A DNA stretch of 64,000 nt from the NCBI GenBank assembly GCA_020072845.1, contig JAIQGF010000013.1, forward strand, positions 1 to 64,000. The letters are read 5' to 3'. Under the pieces are notes generated by a model. That model had not been told where the DNA came from and did not search any database. It saw only the letters and a list, made by a program, of their open reading frames with translations. Both the position numbers and the translations under genes were made by a program. The DNA is from Terriglobia bacterium. GTDB lineage: Bacteria > Acidobacteriota > Terriglobia > Terriglobales > Acidobacteriaceae. Below, piece by piece: positions 43,595-53,432 of this stretch (its first letter is position 1; each line of letters begins with the position of its first letter).

Positions 43595-45586
43595 ATGCCC
43601 GACTTTAAGCTCGTTTCCGACTACCAACCCCGAGGCGACCAGGAGAAAGCGATCGAGTCGCTCAACCGCGGTGTCTTGGACGGCGACAAGCACCAGGTCC
43701 TGCTGGGCGTCACCGGATCGGGCAAGACTTACACCATGGCGAAGGTGATCGAGCAGATCAACCGCTCCACGCTGGTTCTGGCCCACAACAAGACCCTGGC
43801 GGCCCAGCTCTACCACGAGTTCAAGAGCTTTTTCCCGCACAACGCGGTCGAGTACTTTGTATCGTATTACGACTATTATCAGCCGGAAGCCTACATTCCC
43901 GCCGCCGACGTCTACATCGAAAAAGAAGCGACCATCAATGATGAGCTCGACAAGCTGCGGCTCTCGGCCACCAAGTCGCTGTTCGAGCGCCGCGACTGCA
44001 TCATCGTCGCCTCGGTGAGCTGCATCTACGGCCTGGGCTCGCCCGAGGCCTACTACGGCATGCTGCTTTTCCTGGAGAAGGGCCAGAGGATCAAGCGCGA
44101 GGACATCTTGCGCAAGCTGGTTGAAATCCTCTACGAGCGCAGCGATTCCGACTTCCGCCGCGGCACCTTCCGCGTCCGCGGCGACGTCATCGAAATCTTT
44201 CCCCCTTACGACGACAACGCCTACCGCATCGAGCTTTGGGGCGATCAGGTGGAATCGCTCAGCCAGATTGACCCGCTCTTCGGCACCGTCAAGCAAAAGT
44301 ACGCGCGCCTCCCCATCTACCCCAAGACGCACTACGTGATGAAGCCGGAGACCAAGAGCGCGGCGGTTGACTCGATCCTGAAAGAGCTGGCCTGGTGGGA
44401 AGCCGAACTGGAGAAGCAGGGACGCCTGGTGGAATCGCAGCGCGTTCACCAGCGCACCCGCTTCGATGTCGAGATGATGAAGGAAGTCGGCTACTGTCAC
44501 GGCATCGAAAATTATTCCCGCCATTTCACCGGGCGGCTGCCGGGGGAGCCTCCGCCCACGCTGCTGGATTACGTGGCGCGCGATTTCCTGCTGTTCATCG
44601 ACGAATCGCACCAAACCATCCCGCAACTCCACGGCATGTGGCACGGCGACCGCTCGCGCAAGGAAACCCTCATCGAGTACGGCTTCCGGCTGCCCTCCGC
44701 GCTCGACAATCGCCCGCTCACCTTCGAGGAGTTCGAGCACCGCGTCAACCAGGTGGTCTACGTCTCCGCCACACCCGGACCTTACGAGCTGACCAAATCG
44801 GCCGGCGTGGTCGTCGAGCAGATCATCCGTCCGACCGGGCTGATTGATCCGGAGGTCGAAGTCCGTCCGGTCAAGGGCCAGATTGATGACTTGCTGCACG
44901 AAATCCGCGCCCGCGTCGAACACGGCGAACGCGTGTTGGTCACGACGCTCACCAAGCGCATGGCCGAAGACCTGGCGGAGTACTACAGCGAGGTCGGCGT
45001 GCGCTGCCGCTACATGCACTCCGAGATCGAAACCCTGGAGCGGGTGAAAATCCTGCGCGACCTGCGCAAGGGCGAGTTCGACGTGCTCATCGGCATCAAC
45101 CTGCTGCGCGAAGGCCTGGATCTGCCGGAAGTCTCGCTGGTGGCCATTCTTGACGCCGACAAGGAAGGCTTCCTGCGCTCCGCCGGATCGCTGATCCAGA
45201 CCATGGGCCGCTGCGCCCGCCACCTGCATGGCCGCGCCGTTCTTTATGCCGACCGCATGACCGATTCCATGAAAAGGGCGATCGACGAAACCACGCGCCG
45301 CCGCGCCATCCAGCGGGCCTACAACGAGGAGCACGGCATCACGCCCGAGTCCATCGTGCGGCCGCTGGAAATGTCGCTGGCGCACATCGTGGAAGCCGAT
45401 TACGTGGATATCACCGAGCAAGCCGAGGGCATCCCGGAATTCAAGTCGCAGGAAGAACTCAACGCCTACATCGCCAAGCTGGAGGTCGATATGCGCGAGG
45501 CGGCCAAGCGCTTCGAGTTCGAAAAGGCCGCCCAGCTGCGCGATACCATCCGCGACCTGCGCACCAAAGAATTTCTTTTCGCCTGA
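43595..45586 (+). CDS. uvrB: Excinuclease ABC subunit B
   Basis: 663-residue damage-verification helicase of nucleotide excision repair. [20 protein letters not shown] start, Walker [13 protein letters not shown], beta-hairpin [16 protein letters not shown]-like [13 protein letters not shown], motif [33 protein letters not shown] and QTMGRCARH, then the C-terminal UVR domain ([27 protein letters not shown]) for UvrC binding. Complete and typical in length. ATG at 43595; the short repeat in front gives no obvious Shine-Dalgarno. Confidence 0.97.
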   Translation: MPDFKLVSDYQPRGDQEKAIESLNRGVLDGDKHQVLLGVTGSGKTYTMAKVIEQINRSTLVLAHNKTLAAQLYHEFKSFFPHNAVEYFVSYYDYYQPEAYIPAADVYIEKEATINDELDKLRLSATKSLFERRDCIIVASVSCIYGLGSPEAYYGMLLFLEKGQRIKREDILRKLVEILYERSDSDFRRGTFRVRGDVIEIFPPYDDNAYRIELWGDQVESLSQIDPLFGTVKQKYARLPIYPKTHYVMKPETKSAAVDSILKELAWWEAELEKQGRLVESQRVHQRTRFDVEMMKEVGYCHGIENYSRHFTGRLPGEPPPTLLDYVARDFLLFIDESHQTIPQLHGMWHGDRSRKETLIEYGFRLPSALDNRPLTFEEFEHRVNQVVYVSATPGPYELTKSAGVVVEQIIRPTGLIDPEVEVRPVKGQIDDLLHEIRARVEHGERVLVTTLTKRMAEDLAEYYSEVGVRCRYMHSEIETLERVKILRDLRKGEFDVLIGINLLREGLDLPEVSLVAILDADKEGFLRSAGSLIQTMGRCARHLHGRAVLYADRMTDSMKRAIDETTRRRAIQRAYNEEHGITPESIVRPLEMSLAHIVEADYVDITEQAEGIPEFKSQEELNAYIAKLEVDMREAAKRFEFEKAAQLRDTIRDLRTKEFLFA

Positions 45587-45593
45587 ACAGGTC

Positions 45594-45664
45594 TAGCCAC
45601 AGAGGACACCGAGGAAAACCAAGGTCAAAACGCCTTCCTTGATGTTCCTGACCTTTGTGGCTAG
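45594..45664. repeat. Inverted repeat after uvrB (tagccacagagg...)
   Basis: Left arm tagccacagaggacaccgag (from 45594) and right arm ending cctttgtggcta (45664) are complementary over about 12 nt at the tips and loosely inside. It lies in the convergent gap between uvrB and the MCP gene and might terminate both. Confidence 0.75.
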
Positions 45665-45702
45665 GTGTTCTTACTAGCGTCCGCGGGCTTGATCGCGCGG
45701 AA

Positions 45703-47139
45703 TCACGCCTGCCCGATCACCGCCGCCGAGATCGCTTCCGGCTTCTCCGTCCTTACCGCCGTGGGCGCCGGCGCCGGCCGGATCGGTGCGACCGCCTGCG
45801 TGAGCTGCTCGGATGAGCGCGCAACCTGCTCCATGATTTTTGCGCCCTGGCGCGCCTTGGTCGAGTTCTGGCGCAGGTTGGCGGCGATCTCCTGCACCGC
45901 GGCGGCAACGCTTTCCGTCCCTTGCACCTGTTGCGACGATGCCGCCGCAATCGCTTCGGCAAAATCGGCGGTCTGGTGCAGAACCGTGGCAATGCCGGTG
46001 AACGCTCGGTCTGCCTGCTCCATGAGCTGCGCGCCATTTCCCGCGACGCGGTTCCCCTGCTCCATCACCGCCACCGCTTCGTTGCTCTCCGCCTGGATGG
46101 ATTTCAGCAGGGTCACGATGTCGTGCGTCGCCGAACGCGAGTGGTCCGCCAGCTTTTTCAGTTCGGCCGACAGCACTTCCGTGGTCTGGCCGCCCTGCCC
46201 GCCGCGCGACGATTCCAGGATCGCGTTCTGCGCCAGCAGGTTGGTTTCGTGGATCAGGTTAATGACGTCGTAGACCTCCAGCGAACGGCTGGCCAGCGAC
46301 TTGATCTTTTCCGCCGTCGCTTGCATGGCGGCGCAGATGCGCTGCATGCTTTCGGCACTCTCACGCACCGCCCGGCTGCCCTGGTCGGAGAGGTCGAGCG
46401 CGCGCCGGGCCGCTTCGTGGGCCGCCGTGGCATGGCCGGAAACCTTTTGCGTGCTCTCGGCAAGCTGCGCGATGGCAGCGGCGGCGTCCATCGTCGCCTG
46501 CTCCTGCTGCGACGCCCCGCTGGCCATCTCGGAGGCCGCCGCGATCACCTGCGTGGCCGAGGCCGCGATCTCGGCGCTGGCCGCGCGGGCGCGCTCCATG
46601 CGGCGCGCATAATTGTCGGCCAACACATTGAACGATTCAGTCACCGCGGTCAGATGGGGATGAGCCGCGGCCTGGGCTCGGCCCGCCAGGTCGCCGCGCG
46701 ATACTTGGTTGATGACCTTTTCCAGTTCCGCCAGGTCGGACCGCAGCAATTCTTCGCCTGTCTTGATCGCCGCCGCCTGCGCCAGATTCTCCGCCGCGCG
46801 GTTCCAGTTCTCGGCAATCACGCCGAAGTCGTCGGGCGTGACGTTGGCGCGCGTCTCGTAATCGCCCGCGACCAGTTTCTCGGAGAATTCCAGCAATTCG
46901 CGGGTCGGCTTCACCACCTTGCCGCCGAGTTGCAGCAGCAGCGCCACGCTGGCCGCCAGCACCAGAAACAAGGCCGCCAGGAACTCCAGGCCCGCCACCT
47001 GCGGCAGCGCGCCGAAATCCAGCAGCGACAGCCCGCCCGATCGCGCACCGGCGGCATAAGACAGTCCCAATACCACGATCAGCACGAAAGCATTCACGCC
47101 AACCAACGTCCACACACGCGACTTCACTCGGTCCTTCAC
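45703..47139 (-). CDS. Methyl-accepting chemotaxis protein with degenerate signalling tip
   Basis: 478 residues: two membrane helices (about 12-32 and 48-70) with almost no periplasmic loop, a HAMP-like linker, and an MCP signalling domain. The tip that binds CheA/CheW, normally [18 protein letters not shown], reads ETNLLAQNAILESSRGGQGG and the following GFAVVA stretch is replaced by QTTEVLSAELKKLADHS. Coupling to CheA may therefore be altered. The start is GTG with GGAGAG 6-7 nt upstream. It lies apart from the main che operon and upstream, on the same strand, of nothing obviously related. Confidence 0.82.
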   Translation of the reverse strand: MKDRVKSRVWTLVGVNAFVLIVVLGLSYAAGARSGGLSLLDFGALPQVAGLEFLAALFLVLAASVALLLQLGGKVVKPTRELLEFSEKLVAGDYETRANVTPDDFGVIAENWNRAAENLAQAAAIKTGEELLRSDLAELEKVINQVSRGDLAGRAQAAAHPHLTAVTESFNVLADNYARRMERARAASAEIAASATQVIAAASEMASGASQQEQATMDAAAAIAQLAESTQKVSGHATAAHEAARRALDLSDQGSRAVRESAESMQRICAAMQATAEKIKSLASRSLEVYDVINLIHETNLLAQNAILESSRGGQGGQTTEVLSAELKKLADHSRSATHDIVTLLKSIQAESNEAVAVMEQGNRVAGNGAQLMEQADRAFTGIATVLHQTADFAEAIAAASSQQVQGTESVAAAVQEIAANLRQNSTKARQGAKIMEQVARSSEQLTQAVAPIRPAPAPTAVRTEKPEAISAAVIGQA

Positions 47140-47251
47140 AAATCTCTCCGGATTAGGATTTCAGAAAGAACGTAGACGGCTGGGGGAGGGTCGTCAGCCC
47201 CACTGTACTCAAGAAATGCGTCCGCGAACACCGGAAATTCGGACATGCACT

Positions 47252-47929
47252 TCAGCGCACGGCAGCGTAGGTAGGCGAGGGCGGATTCGTCTCAGAGTGA
47301 GATTTGGCGGCGAACTTCATTTCCGACTCCATCGAGCTGAAGCGCTGCACGATGTCGTGGATGCGAAGCGCCATGGTGTGAATGGTTGCCAGTTGATCGC
47401 GGATCTCGGCGGAAAACGCGCCTGGCTCCAGCAACATCAGTTCGGCATTGCCCAACACCGAGGTCAGCGCGTTGTTCACGCTGTGACGCATGTCGAGCAT
47501 GTACTTTCCCAGCATGGCGTGGCCTTCCGCCTGGGTCAGTGCCTGCTCGGCGCGGCGCGCGCGCGCGTTGGCGTCCAGGCGGCGCAGGCTTTCGGTGGCC
47601 AGCGCCACCACTACGTCCACCCAGCCTTCATGTTCCCGCACCAGCATGAATCGCGGATACTGGCTGCGCACGCGCTGTAAGTCAAGGCCATCCGGGGCCA
47701 GCAGAATCGCCGGCTTGCCCGATTCATCCAACTTCTTGAATAGCGGCGCTACAACTTCCTTGACCCCGGCGATGACCGCCAGGTCGCACGATGCCACCAG
47801 CGGCTCGCTCCACGCCGGCGTCGTCGTCAAGAGAAATGTCGGCACGCTGCGTTCGGTTTGCCAGCGCGCCATCATGGTGGACGCGAATTCCGGCTCGTCG
47901 GAGATGATCAATACCGATGGTTGCGACAC
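47252..47929 (-). CDS. Receiver-like plus DHp (H-box) protein without an ATPase domain
   Basis: 225 residues from GTG 47929 (GGAG about 9 nt upstream). Residues about 1-115 look like a degenerate receiver fold (VSQPSVLIISDEPEFASTMMARW). Residues about 145-205 form a dimerisation/phosphotransfer helix pair with the H-box MLDMRHSVNNALTSVLGNAELML, closely like HisKA of the downstream sensor kinase. No HATPase_c motifs follow, so it cannot autophosphorylate. It might be a phosphotransfer or scaffold protein in this signalling region. Confidence 0.65.
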   Translation of the reverse strand: MSQPSVLIISDEPEFASTMMARWQTERSVPTFLLTTTPAWSEPLVASCDLAVIAGVKEVVAPLFKKLDESGKPAILLAPDGLDLQRVRSQYPRFMLVREHEGWVDVVVALATESLRRLDANARARRAEQALTQAEGHAMLGKYMLDMRHSVNNALTSVLGNAELMLLEPGAFSAEIRDQLATIHTMALRIHDIVQRFSSMESEMKFAAKSHSETNPPSPTYAAVR

Positions 47930-48118
47930 GTTACAGCTCCAAGGACGCTCCGTTGCGTCCCACACTTCACAATGCACGGACAACTCCAAACTGCTGCTGG
48001 CCGTAAGTTATTGATGGTACAGGACTAGCGCCAGGATGGTGGAGCGCCGTCTCCGTCTCACCCTGAAACGCAGTCTCAACTCAGCAGAGTTCCTGGCCAG
48101 TGAGCCGACGACGGAGGC

Positions 48119-49549
48119 CTAGTTGTTCTGCGCCGCGCTGGCTGTACTTCCCTCGACGCCTGGGCCGGCGTCGATGTGGTAGCGCTTCAGCTTGCGGTAC
48201 AGAGTCGCGCGGCTGATGCCCAGCATCTTGCCGGCGAGCGCCTTATCGCCTCCCACCTGCTGGAAGACGCGCTCGATGGTCTGCCGCTCGATGTCTTCCA
48301 GGTCGGTGGAATTCGGCGTCGGCGCAGGGGCTCCCGTGGCGGGCGCTTCCGCCGAAACCGGCAGGGCCGGACCGGCCATGCGAATCGCCGCGGGCAGATC
48401 CTGCACGTCAATCGTCTTGTGATTGCCCAGGGCGATGGCGCGCTCGATGCAGTTTTCCAGTTCGCGCACGTTGCCCGGCCAGTCGTACTGGAACAGGCTG
48501 TGCATGGCCGCGGGCGTGACCTGCACGTTTTCCTCCGGCGCGTAGCGCGCCAGGAACGAGCGCACCAGCACCACCATGTCGGACTTGCGCTCGCGCAGCG
48601 CCGGCAGATGAACGGTGACCACGTTGAGCCGGAAATAGAGGTCCTTGCGGAAGGTGCCGGCGCGATACGAGGCTTCCAGATCGCGGTTGGTAGCGGCGAT
48701 GATGCGTACGTCCACTTTGACCTTGTCGTTACTGCCGACCGGACGAACCTCTTTTTCCTGGAGCACACGCAGCAGCTTGGCTTGCAACTCCAACGGCAGC
48801 TCGCCAATCTCGTCGAGGAAAATCGTGCCCGTATTGGCCGATTGGAAGAGGCCCTGCTTGGTTTTCATGGCGCCGGTAAAGGCGCCTTTTTCGTAGCCGA
48901 AGAGCTCGCTCTCGATCAGCGTCGGCACCAGCGACCCGCAATCCACGGCGACGAACGGCCGCTTCTGCATCGAGCCGCGGAAATGAATGGCGCGCGCCAC
49001 CAGCTCTTTTCCGGTCCCGCTTTCCCCGGTGATCAGCACCGGGGTGCGCGTGTCTTTCAGCCGCGAGACCATGCGGAGCACATCCTGGATTTTGGCCGAC
49101 GAGCCGTCAATGACGTTCAGCTCCTGCTGGTTGGTGACGCGGTCGCGCAGGTACTCGTTTTCGGCGACGAGGCGCACTTTTTCCTTCATGCGCTGCAGCA
49201 CCAGCTTCAACTGTCCCGCGCCGAAGGGTTTGGTGATGTAGTCGTAGGCGCCCATCTTCATGGCTTCGACGGCGGACTCGATGGAGCCGTGGCCGGTGAT
49301 GATGGCCACTTCCGTGCGCGGCAGCATGGCCTTGATCTGCCGCAGCAGGTCGTCGCCGCTCATGGGGCCGAGCTGGCGGTCGAGCACGACGATGTCGGGC
49401 GACTCGGTTTCCAGATAGGCGAGCGCGGCTTCGGCGCTCTCCGCCTCGGCGCAGTCAAAGCCGAGCGAGGCGCCGATCGCCATGCACAACTTGCAGATGC
49501 TCTGCTCGTCATCCACGATGAGAAAACGGACACGAAAGTCGTCGTTCAT
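48119..49549 (-). CDS. Sigma54-dependent response regulator (NtrC family)
   Basis: 476 residues from ATG 49549, which overlaps the preceding receiver gene stop as ATGA. Receiver domain 1-125 (phosphorylated Asp in IVVLDRQLG), AAA+ domain about 150-380 with Walker A GESGTGKE, GAFTGA loop (GYEKGAFTGAMK) that contacts sigma54, Walker B TIFLDEIGELP, and RDLYFRLNV; C-terminal Fis-type helix-turn-helix (ALAGKMLGISRATLYRKLKRY). It activates sigma54 promoters; a candidate site lies at 53030-53045 before the divergent che operon. Confidence 0.94.
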   Translation of the reverse strand: MNDDFRVRFLIVDDEQSICKLCMAIGASLGFDCAEAESAEAALAYLETESPDIVVLDRQLGPMSGDDLLRQIKAMLPRTEVAIITGHGSIESAVEAMKMGAYDYITKPFGAGQLKLVLQRMKEKVRLVAENEYLRDRVTNQQELNVIDGSSAKIQDVLRMVSRLKDTRTPVLITGESGTGKELVARAIHFRGSMQKRPFVAVDCGSLVPTLIESELFGYEKGAFTGAMKTKQGLFQSANTGTIFLDEIGELPLELQAKLLRVLQEKEVRPVGSNDKVKVDVRIIAATNRDLEASYRAGTFRKDLYFRLNVVTVHLPALRERKSDMVVLVRSFLARYAPEENVQVTPAAMHSLFQYDWPGNVRELENCIERAIALGNHKTIDVQDLPAAIRMAGPALPVSAEAPATGAPAPTPNSTDLEDIERQTIERVFQQVGGDKALAGKMLGISRATLYRKLKRYHIDAGPGVEGSTASAAQNN

Positions 49550-49938
49550 TTCGGGCCCCCGAAAACTTTGTCCACCACTCCGAGAAGCTGCTGCACGCGA
49601 AACGGCTTTTCGACGCAGGGGGCGCCGGTGCGGCGCAACGTGGCGGCGGTCTCCTCGTTGACGATGTCGCCGGTGATGAAAATGACGCGCGCCACCAGCT
49701 CGGGTTTGTGGGCCGAGATCCAGGCGTGAACATCGGCGCCATCCACGCCGCCGGGCGTGCGCATATCGGAAACCACGCCGAGAAAGTCGTCGCGGGCGAG
49801 CATGGTGAGCGCATCGGCGCCGCAGGCCACGGGCACGACGTTGTAGCCGGCGCGTTCCAGAGCGGCTTTCACGAACGAAAGCACGGCCGGCTCGTCCTCG
49901 ATCACCAGCACGGGATACTTGCTTGCCGCGGGCATCAT
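49546..49938 (-). CDS. Single-domain response regulator
   Basis: About 130 residues from ATG 49938 (or 49935), with GGGAGGGAAA just upstream. Receiver fold: VLVIEDEPAVLSFVKAALERAG, phosphoacceptor aspartate in GVVSDMRTPGG, IFITGD and the conserved lysine in CVEKPFRV. It has no output domain. Both start codons overlap the stop of the upstream sensor kinase and its own stop overlaps the sigma54 regulator, so the three are tightly coupled. Likely role: phosphate relay or sink within the kinase pathway. Confidence 0.88.
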   Translation of the reverse strand: MMPAASKYPVLVIEDEPAVLSFVKAALERAGYNVVPVACGADALTMLARDDFLGVVSDMRTPGGVDGADVHAWISAHKPELVARVIFITGDIVNEETAATLRRTGAPCVEKPFRVQQLLGVVDKVFGGPK

Positions 49939-52748
49939 CGTTTCCCTCCCGCGGCAGGGCCGATGCCGGTGGGGGCGACGGGCAGGCGAACCCGGAAGGT
50001 GGCGCCGAATCCATCGTCGTTGTTCTGGCACAGGATTTCGCCGCCGTGCTCGCGCACGATGCCGTAGCAGATGCTGAGGCCCAGGCCGGTTCCCTTGCCC
50101 ACCTCCTTGGTGGTGAAAAAGGGATCGAAGATGCGGTCGGGAAAGGAAATCCCGTGGCCGTTGTCACGGAACACCACCTCGGCGGAGGCCCCGTTCAAGG
50201 CGGTGGAGATTTCGATGCGCCCCTGGCGCTCGGTCTCGCGCACCGCGTCGTAGGCGTTGTTCAGAATGTTGAGGAAGACCTGCTGCAACTGGTGCGCATC
50301 GCCGATGATGTCGGGCACGCGCTCGTTGAGCCGCTCGACGACTTCCACGCCGTGGCTGGCAAAATCGTAGGAGCGCAGCGCCAGGGTGCGGCGCACGATG
50401 GTGTTCAATTGCACCGAGTCGCGCTGCGGCGGCATTTGGCGCGCGAAGCTCAGCAGGTTCTGCACGATCTGCTTGGAGCGCTGCGCCTCCTGCAGGATGA
50501 CGCGAAGGTCTTCCTTGGCGGGCGCGGGAATTTCCCCGCTTTCCAGCAGCAGGTCGGTGAAGCCCAGAACCGCCGTCAGCGGATTATTGAGTTCGTGCGC
50601 CACGCCGGAGACGAGCTGGCCGACGGCCGCCATCTTCTCGGTGTGCATCAGCTTGGCCTGCAGCATGGCGGCGTCGGTGATGTCGGTCATCACCACCACG
50701 ATACTGTTCACGTGGCCGGGCTCGTCGCGCATGGGGCTGAGGTTGATGGAAAACTGCCCGCCACGGCCCTGTCCCAGCAGCACCGGCAATTCCAGGTTGT
50801 CCACCTGGCGGCCGGCCAGGGTTTCCGCCAATCCGTCAATGAGCGCCTGCCGCCTTCCGGGCGGAACCAGTTCCACCAGCTTGCGGCCGAGCAGGTCTTC
50901 CTGGGTGTAGCCGCCGGCTTCGAAGCAGCGCTTGTTGGCGTAACTGATGAGCCCGGCGGTGTCCACCACCAGGATCATGCTCTGAGTGTTGTTGAGGATC
51001 TTGTTGTTGAAGTCGCGCTGGCGCTGCAATTCGGCCTGGAAGTTTTTCAGCTCGGTGATGTCGAGCATCAGGCCGCGGTACTGCACCACCTTGCCCTGGC
51101 TGTCGCGGACGGCGAAGGCATTCTGCAGGCTGTAGATGAGCGCGCCGTCCTTGCGGCGCAGCGTCTCCTCGTAATTGCGCACCACTCCCTTGGCGTTGAT
51201 CTCCTCCACGAAATGGCTGCGCTGGTCCGCCGAGACGTAAATCTGGCTGCCAATGTCCACCTGCAGGAGGTCTTCCCGGCTGTCGTAGCCGAGCATGCGC
51301 ACCAGGGCGTCGTTCACCTCGATGAAACGGCCATCGGGCGTGGAGAAGAACAGGCCCTCCTGGATGGTATCGAAGAGCTCGCGATAACGGCGCTCGGCCT
51401 CGCGCCGGTCGGTGATGTCCTTGAGCACGTGGATGGTCTGCATGCCCTCGTTGGCGGCGCCGTGAATGCGCGAGGTCGAGACCAGGTAGGTGCGGTCGAG
51501 CACCGGATGAACGTATTCGTCGGTGAGGTCGGGGCCGCCGCGGCAGAAGGGACACGACTGCGCGCTCTGGTCGCTGGCCATGGCGATCAGCGCGCGCACG
51601 CTGACCCCGATCAACTCCGACGGGCGCACCCCGATGAAGTCGGCCAGCGAGCGGTTGACGCGCAGCACGCGGTAGGACTCGTCGTGCACCACGATCAGGT
51701 CGGTGATGGCGTCAAAAATTTCCATCCAGTGGCGGTTGGCCTGGTCCATGCGCGTGAACCAGCGCGCGTTTTCCAGGGCCACGGCGGCGTGCGCCACCAG
51801 CGCCTGCAGCAGATGACGGGCATCGTGGGGCAGCGCGCCGCCGCAGTCGGCCAGGCAGAGCAGCCCGAGGAATTCGCCGTCGCCGCCGCTGAGACGGGCG
51901 ATACTGAGGTCCTTCCACCCCAGCTTGGCCGCCAGCGGGTCACCGAGCAGTTCGGCGGCGGTGCCGGAAATGATGTCTTCGGAGCGCTGGGCGGCGACGT
52001 CGGAGAGCGCCACGTCCAGCCGGCGGTGCGCGGTCGAGTCATGGCGCGCGCCCGGATCGTAAAGCACCACGGTGTCGAGAAGCTTGCCTTGCATCAGGGC
52101 AAGCGCGGCCGCGCGCGCCCCGAGCATGACGGCGGCGCGGACGGTGAACCCTTCCATGAACTGCGGCAAGCGCACGGTGGAGTTCAGTTCCAGCGCGGCC
52201 GCCATCAGGTTTTCCGAGCGCCGGCGATGCTGATCGGCGGCGTACAGGTTCTGCGTCGCTTCCAGGACCACGGCCGCTTCGGCGGCCAGCGTGGCGGCGC
52301 GGCGCAGATCTTCGGCGGTGACATTGCCGCCATCGCTGCGTTCCAACAGGCCGACAATTCCCAGCGGTTGGCGGTTGGAACCCAGCAGCGGAATGACCAG
52401 GCACTGCAGCGAGGTCAGCGCGGAGAAGGGCTCGGCGATGCCCTCGGCCCACTGGCTGATTTCGGTGGTCCAGAACGGCTCATCCACCGTCTGGGCTCGG
52501 CGCTCGAGCATGACGGGAAGCCGGGCGCGGACCGGACGCGCATGGCCGTGTTCCGCGACGTGGCGGATTTCATAGGAGCCGGATTCGGCCAAGGCAATGA
52601 AGACCCGGTTAAAACGGAGAAATTCAGCCGCCCGCAGGACGAAGCTCTCCAGGTACTCGTCCAGCATTTCCGCGCGCCGGCGCTCCAGCGCGACTGCGCT
52701 CTCGCCACCCGCAGAGGACAGCGCTACCGGATTTTCTCCAGTCTGCAT
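49935..52748 (-). CDS. Multi-sensor histidine kinase (GAF-GAF-PAS-PAS-PAS)
   Basis: 937 residues, predicted soluble. Two GAF-like domains (about 25-170 and 185-330), three PAS domains (about 335-455, 460-580, 585-700, each ending in a D-I-T linker: VLKDITDRREAER, MLDITELKNFQ, VMTDITDAAML), HisKA with the phosphoacceptor in VSGVAHELNNPLTAVLGF and HATPase_c with DNGHGI, FDPFFTTKEVGKGTGLGLSI. It should phosphorylate the two regulators downstream. PAS1 has a CPFC pair that could sense redox state. It is transcribed away from the che operon. Confidence 0.93.
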   Translation of the reverse strand: MQTGENPVALSSAGGESAVALERRRAEMLDEYLESFVLRAAEFLRFNRVFIALAESGSYEIRHVAEHGHARPVRARLPVMLERRAQTVDEPFWTTEISQWAEGIAEPFSALTSLQCLVIPLLGSNRQPLGIVGLLERSDGGNVTAEDLRRAATLAAEAAVVLEATQNLYAADQHRRRSENLMAAALELNSTVRLPQFMEGFTVRAAVMLGARAAALALMQGKLLDTVVLYDPGARHDSTAHRRLDVALSDVAAQRSEDIISGTAAELLGDPLAAKLGWKDLSIARLSGGDGEFLGLLCLADCGGALPHDARHLLQALVAHAAVALENARWFTRMDQANRHWMEIFDAITDLIVVHDESYRVLRVNRSLADFIGVRPSELIGVSVRALIAMASDQSAQSCPFCRGGPDLTDEYVHPVLDRTYLVSTSRIHGAANEGMQTIHVLKDITDRREAERRYRELFDTIQEGLFFSTPDGRFIEVNDALVRMLGYDSREDLLQVDIGSQIYVSADQRSHFVEEINAKGVVRNYEETLRRKDGALIYSLQNAFAVRDSQGKVVQYRGLMLDITELKNFQAELQRQRDFNNKILNNTQSMILVVDTAGLISYANKRCFEAGGYTQEDLLGRKLVELVPPGRRQALIDGLAETLAGRQVDNLELPVLLGQGRGGQFSINLSPMRDEPGHVNSIVVVMTDITDAAMLQAKLMHTEKMAAVGQLVSGVAHELNNPLTAVLGFTDLLLESGEIPAPAKEDLRVILQEAQRSKQIVQNLLSFARQMPPQRDSVQLNTIVRRTLALRSYDFASHGVEVVERLNERVPDIIGDAHQLQQVFLNILNNAYDAVRETERQGRIEISTALNGASAEVVFRDNGHGISFPDRIFDPFFTTKEVGKGTGLGLSICYGIVREHGGEILCQNNDDGFGATFRVRLPVAPTGIGPAAGGKR

Positions 52749-53029
52749 GGACAGGGCTAATTTTGCTTGTCTCGCTCAGAGAGAACCACGGTATCTCAAT
52801 TTGAGTCAAGACAAATGCAAGTGCGGTTACCAACTCGCTAACCTGTTTGCGAGCAATCGCAATCTCACGCTGAGATCGTTTGGAGCCGCCAATGCGTTGG
52901 AGTTGAGACAGAATCTCGCACGTTGGGACATGGTCGGGTCATAGACTTAGCCCGCTAGTAACAAATATCACCCATCAATTCAGCTACTTACCTTAGTAAT
53001 CGCAAACCGCGATAGGACCTGGACGGGGC

Positions 53030-53045
53030 TGGCAGCCACCGTGCA
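53030..53045 (+). promoter_or_regulatory. Candidate sigma54 promoter for the chemosensory operon
   Basis: TGGCAG at 53030 and GTGCA ending at 53045 keep the GG and GC dinucleotides 10 nt apart as in the -24/-12 consensus (one mismatch before the GC). It is 35 nt before the TonB-domain gene and a sigma54 activator is encoded nearby. The remaining 331-nt gap 52749-53079 shows no gene or known riboswitch. Confidence 0.35.
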
Positions 53046-53079
53046 ATTGCTGGCACTGGAGTTTTCCCTGGAGACGGCC

Positions 53080-53406
53080 ATGTTCGGGAAGGTAAAACCA
53101 CGTTGGCTCTTGGCGGTGGTTCTTGGCGCCGCAATGTGCCGGGCGTCCACCGCGGCGGAACCAGACCGCAAGGTGGTGTTCCGGGTGAAGCCTGCGTATC
53201 CCACACTCGCACGGCAAATGAATGTAACCGGGACGGTGAAGATCGAGGTGGTGATCGCGGCCAACGGAAGCGTCAAGAGCCTGAAGCCGATCGGTGGTCA
53301 CCCGCTGTTGATCCAGTCGGCAAGCGAAGCGCTGAAGAAATGGCGATTTGCGCCCGGCCCGGAGACGACAACCATCGTGGAATTCCAGTTCCACCACGGC
53401 GACTGA
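53080..53406 (+). CDS. Exported TonB C-terminal domain protein
   Basis: 108 residues from ATG 53080 with GGAG 7 nt upstream. Signal peptide at 1-25 ([18 protein letters not shown]), then a TonB_C fold: [54 protein letters not shown]. There is no membrane anchor or proline-rich spanner, so it is a free periplasmic domain rather than a working TonB. It is the first gene of the operon with mcp and the che genes; the link to chemosensing is unknown. Confidence 0.85.
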   Translation: MFGKVKPRWLLAVVLGAAMCRASTAAEPDRKVVFRVKPAYPTLARQMNVTGTVKIEVVIAANGSVKSLKPIGGHPLLIQSASEALKKWRFAPGPETTTIVEFQFHHGD

Positions 53407-53432
53407 CGGTCCCCGACTGCGAAGGAGCAGCC

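Noticed and set aside
43583-45421. 612-codon minus-strand frame opposite uvrB
   Set aside because: Shadow of a highly conserved gene; no recognisable domains or ribosome-binding site.
48119-50167. Extension of the sigma54 regulator upstream to 50167
   Set aside because: The extra residues are arginine-rich out-of-frame readings of the receiver and kinase genes; ATG 49549 gives a canonical receiver start.
49923-52760. A 945-codon open frame on the plus strand opposite the sensor kinase
   Set aside because: It mirrors the kinase frame exactly, its translation is low-complexity His/Gly/Arg/Val-rich with no domain, and GC-rich coding DNA commonly leaves the opposite strand open. The kinase motifs are unambiguous.
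52980-53060. Possible c-di-GMP (GEMM) riboswitch before the TonB-domain gene (gcaaaccgcga... )
   Set aside because: Only a short GCAAACC-like string is present; the paired helices and conserved GNRA/receptor parts of GEMM cannot be drawn.
53103-53432. Extension of the mcp gene upstream across the TonB-domain gene
   Set aside because: The AAGGAG-ATG at 53433 and the membrane helix right after it define the start; the upstream part is a different frame of the TonB_C gene.
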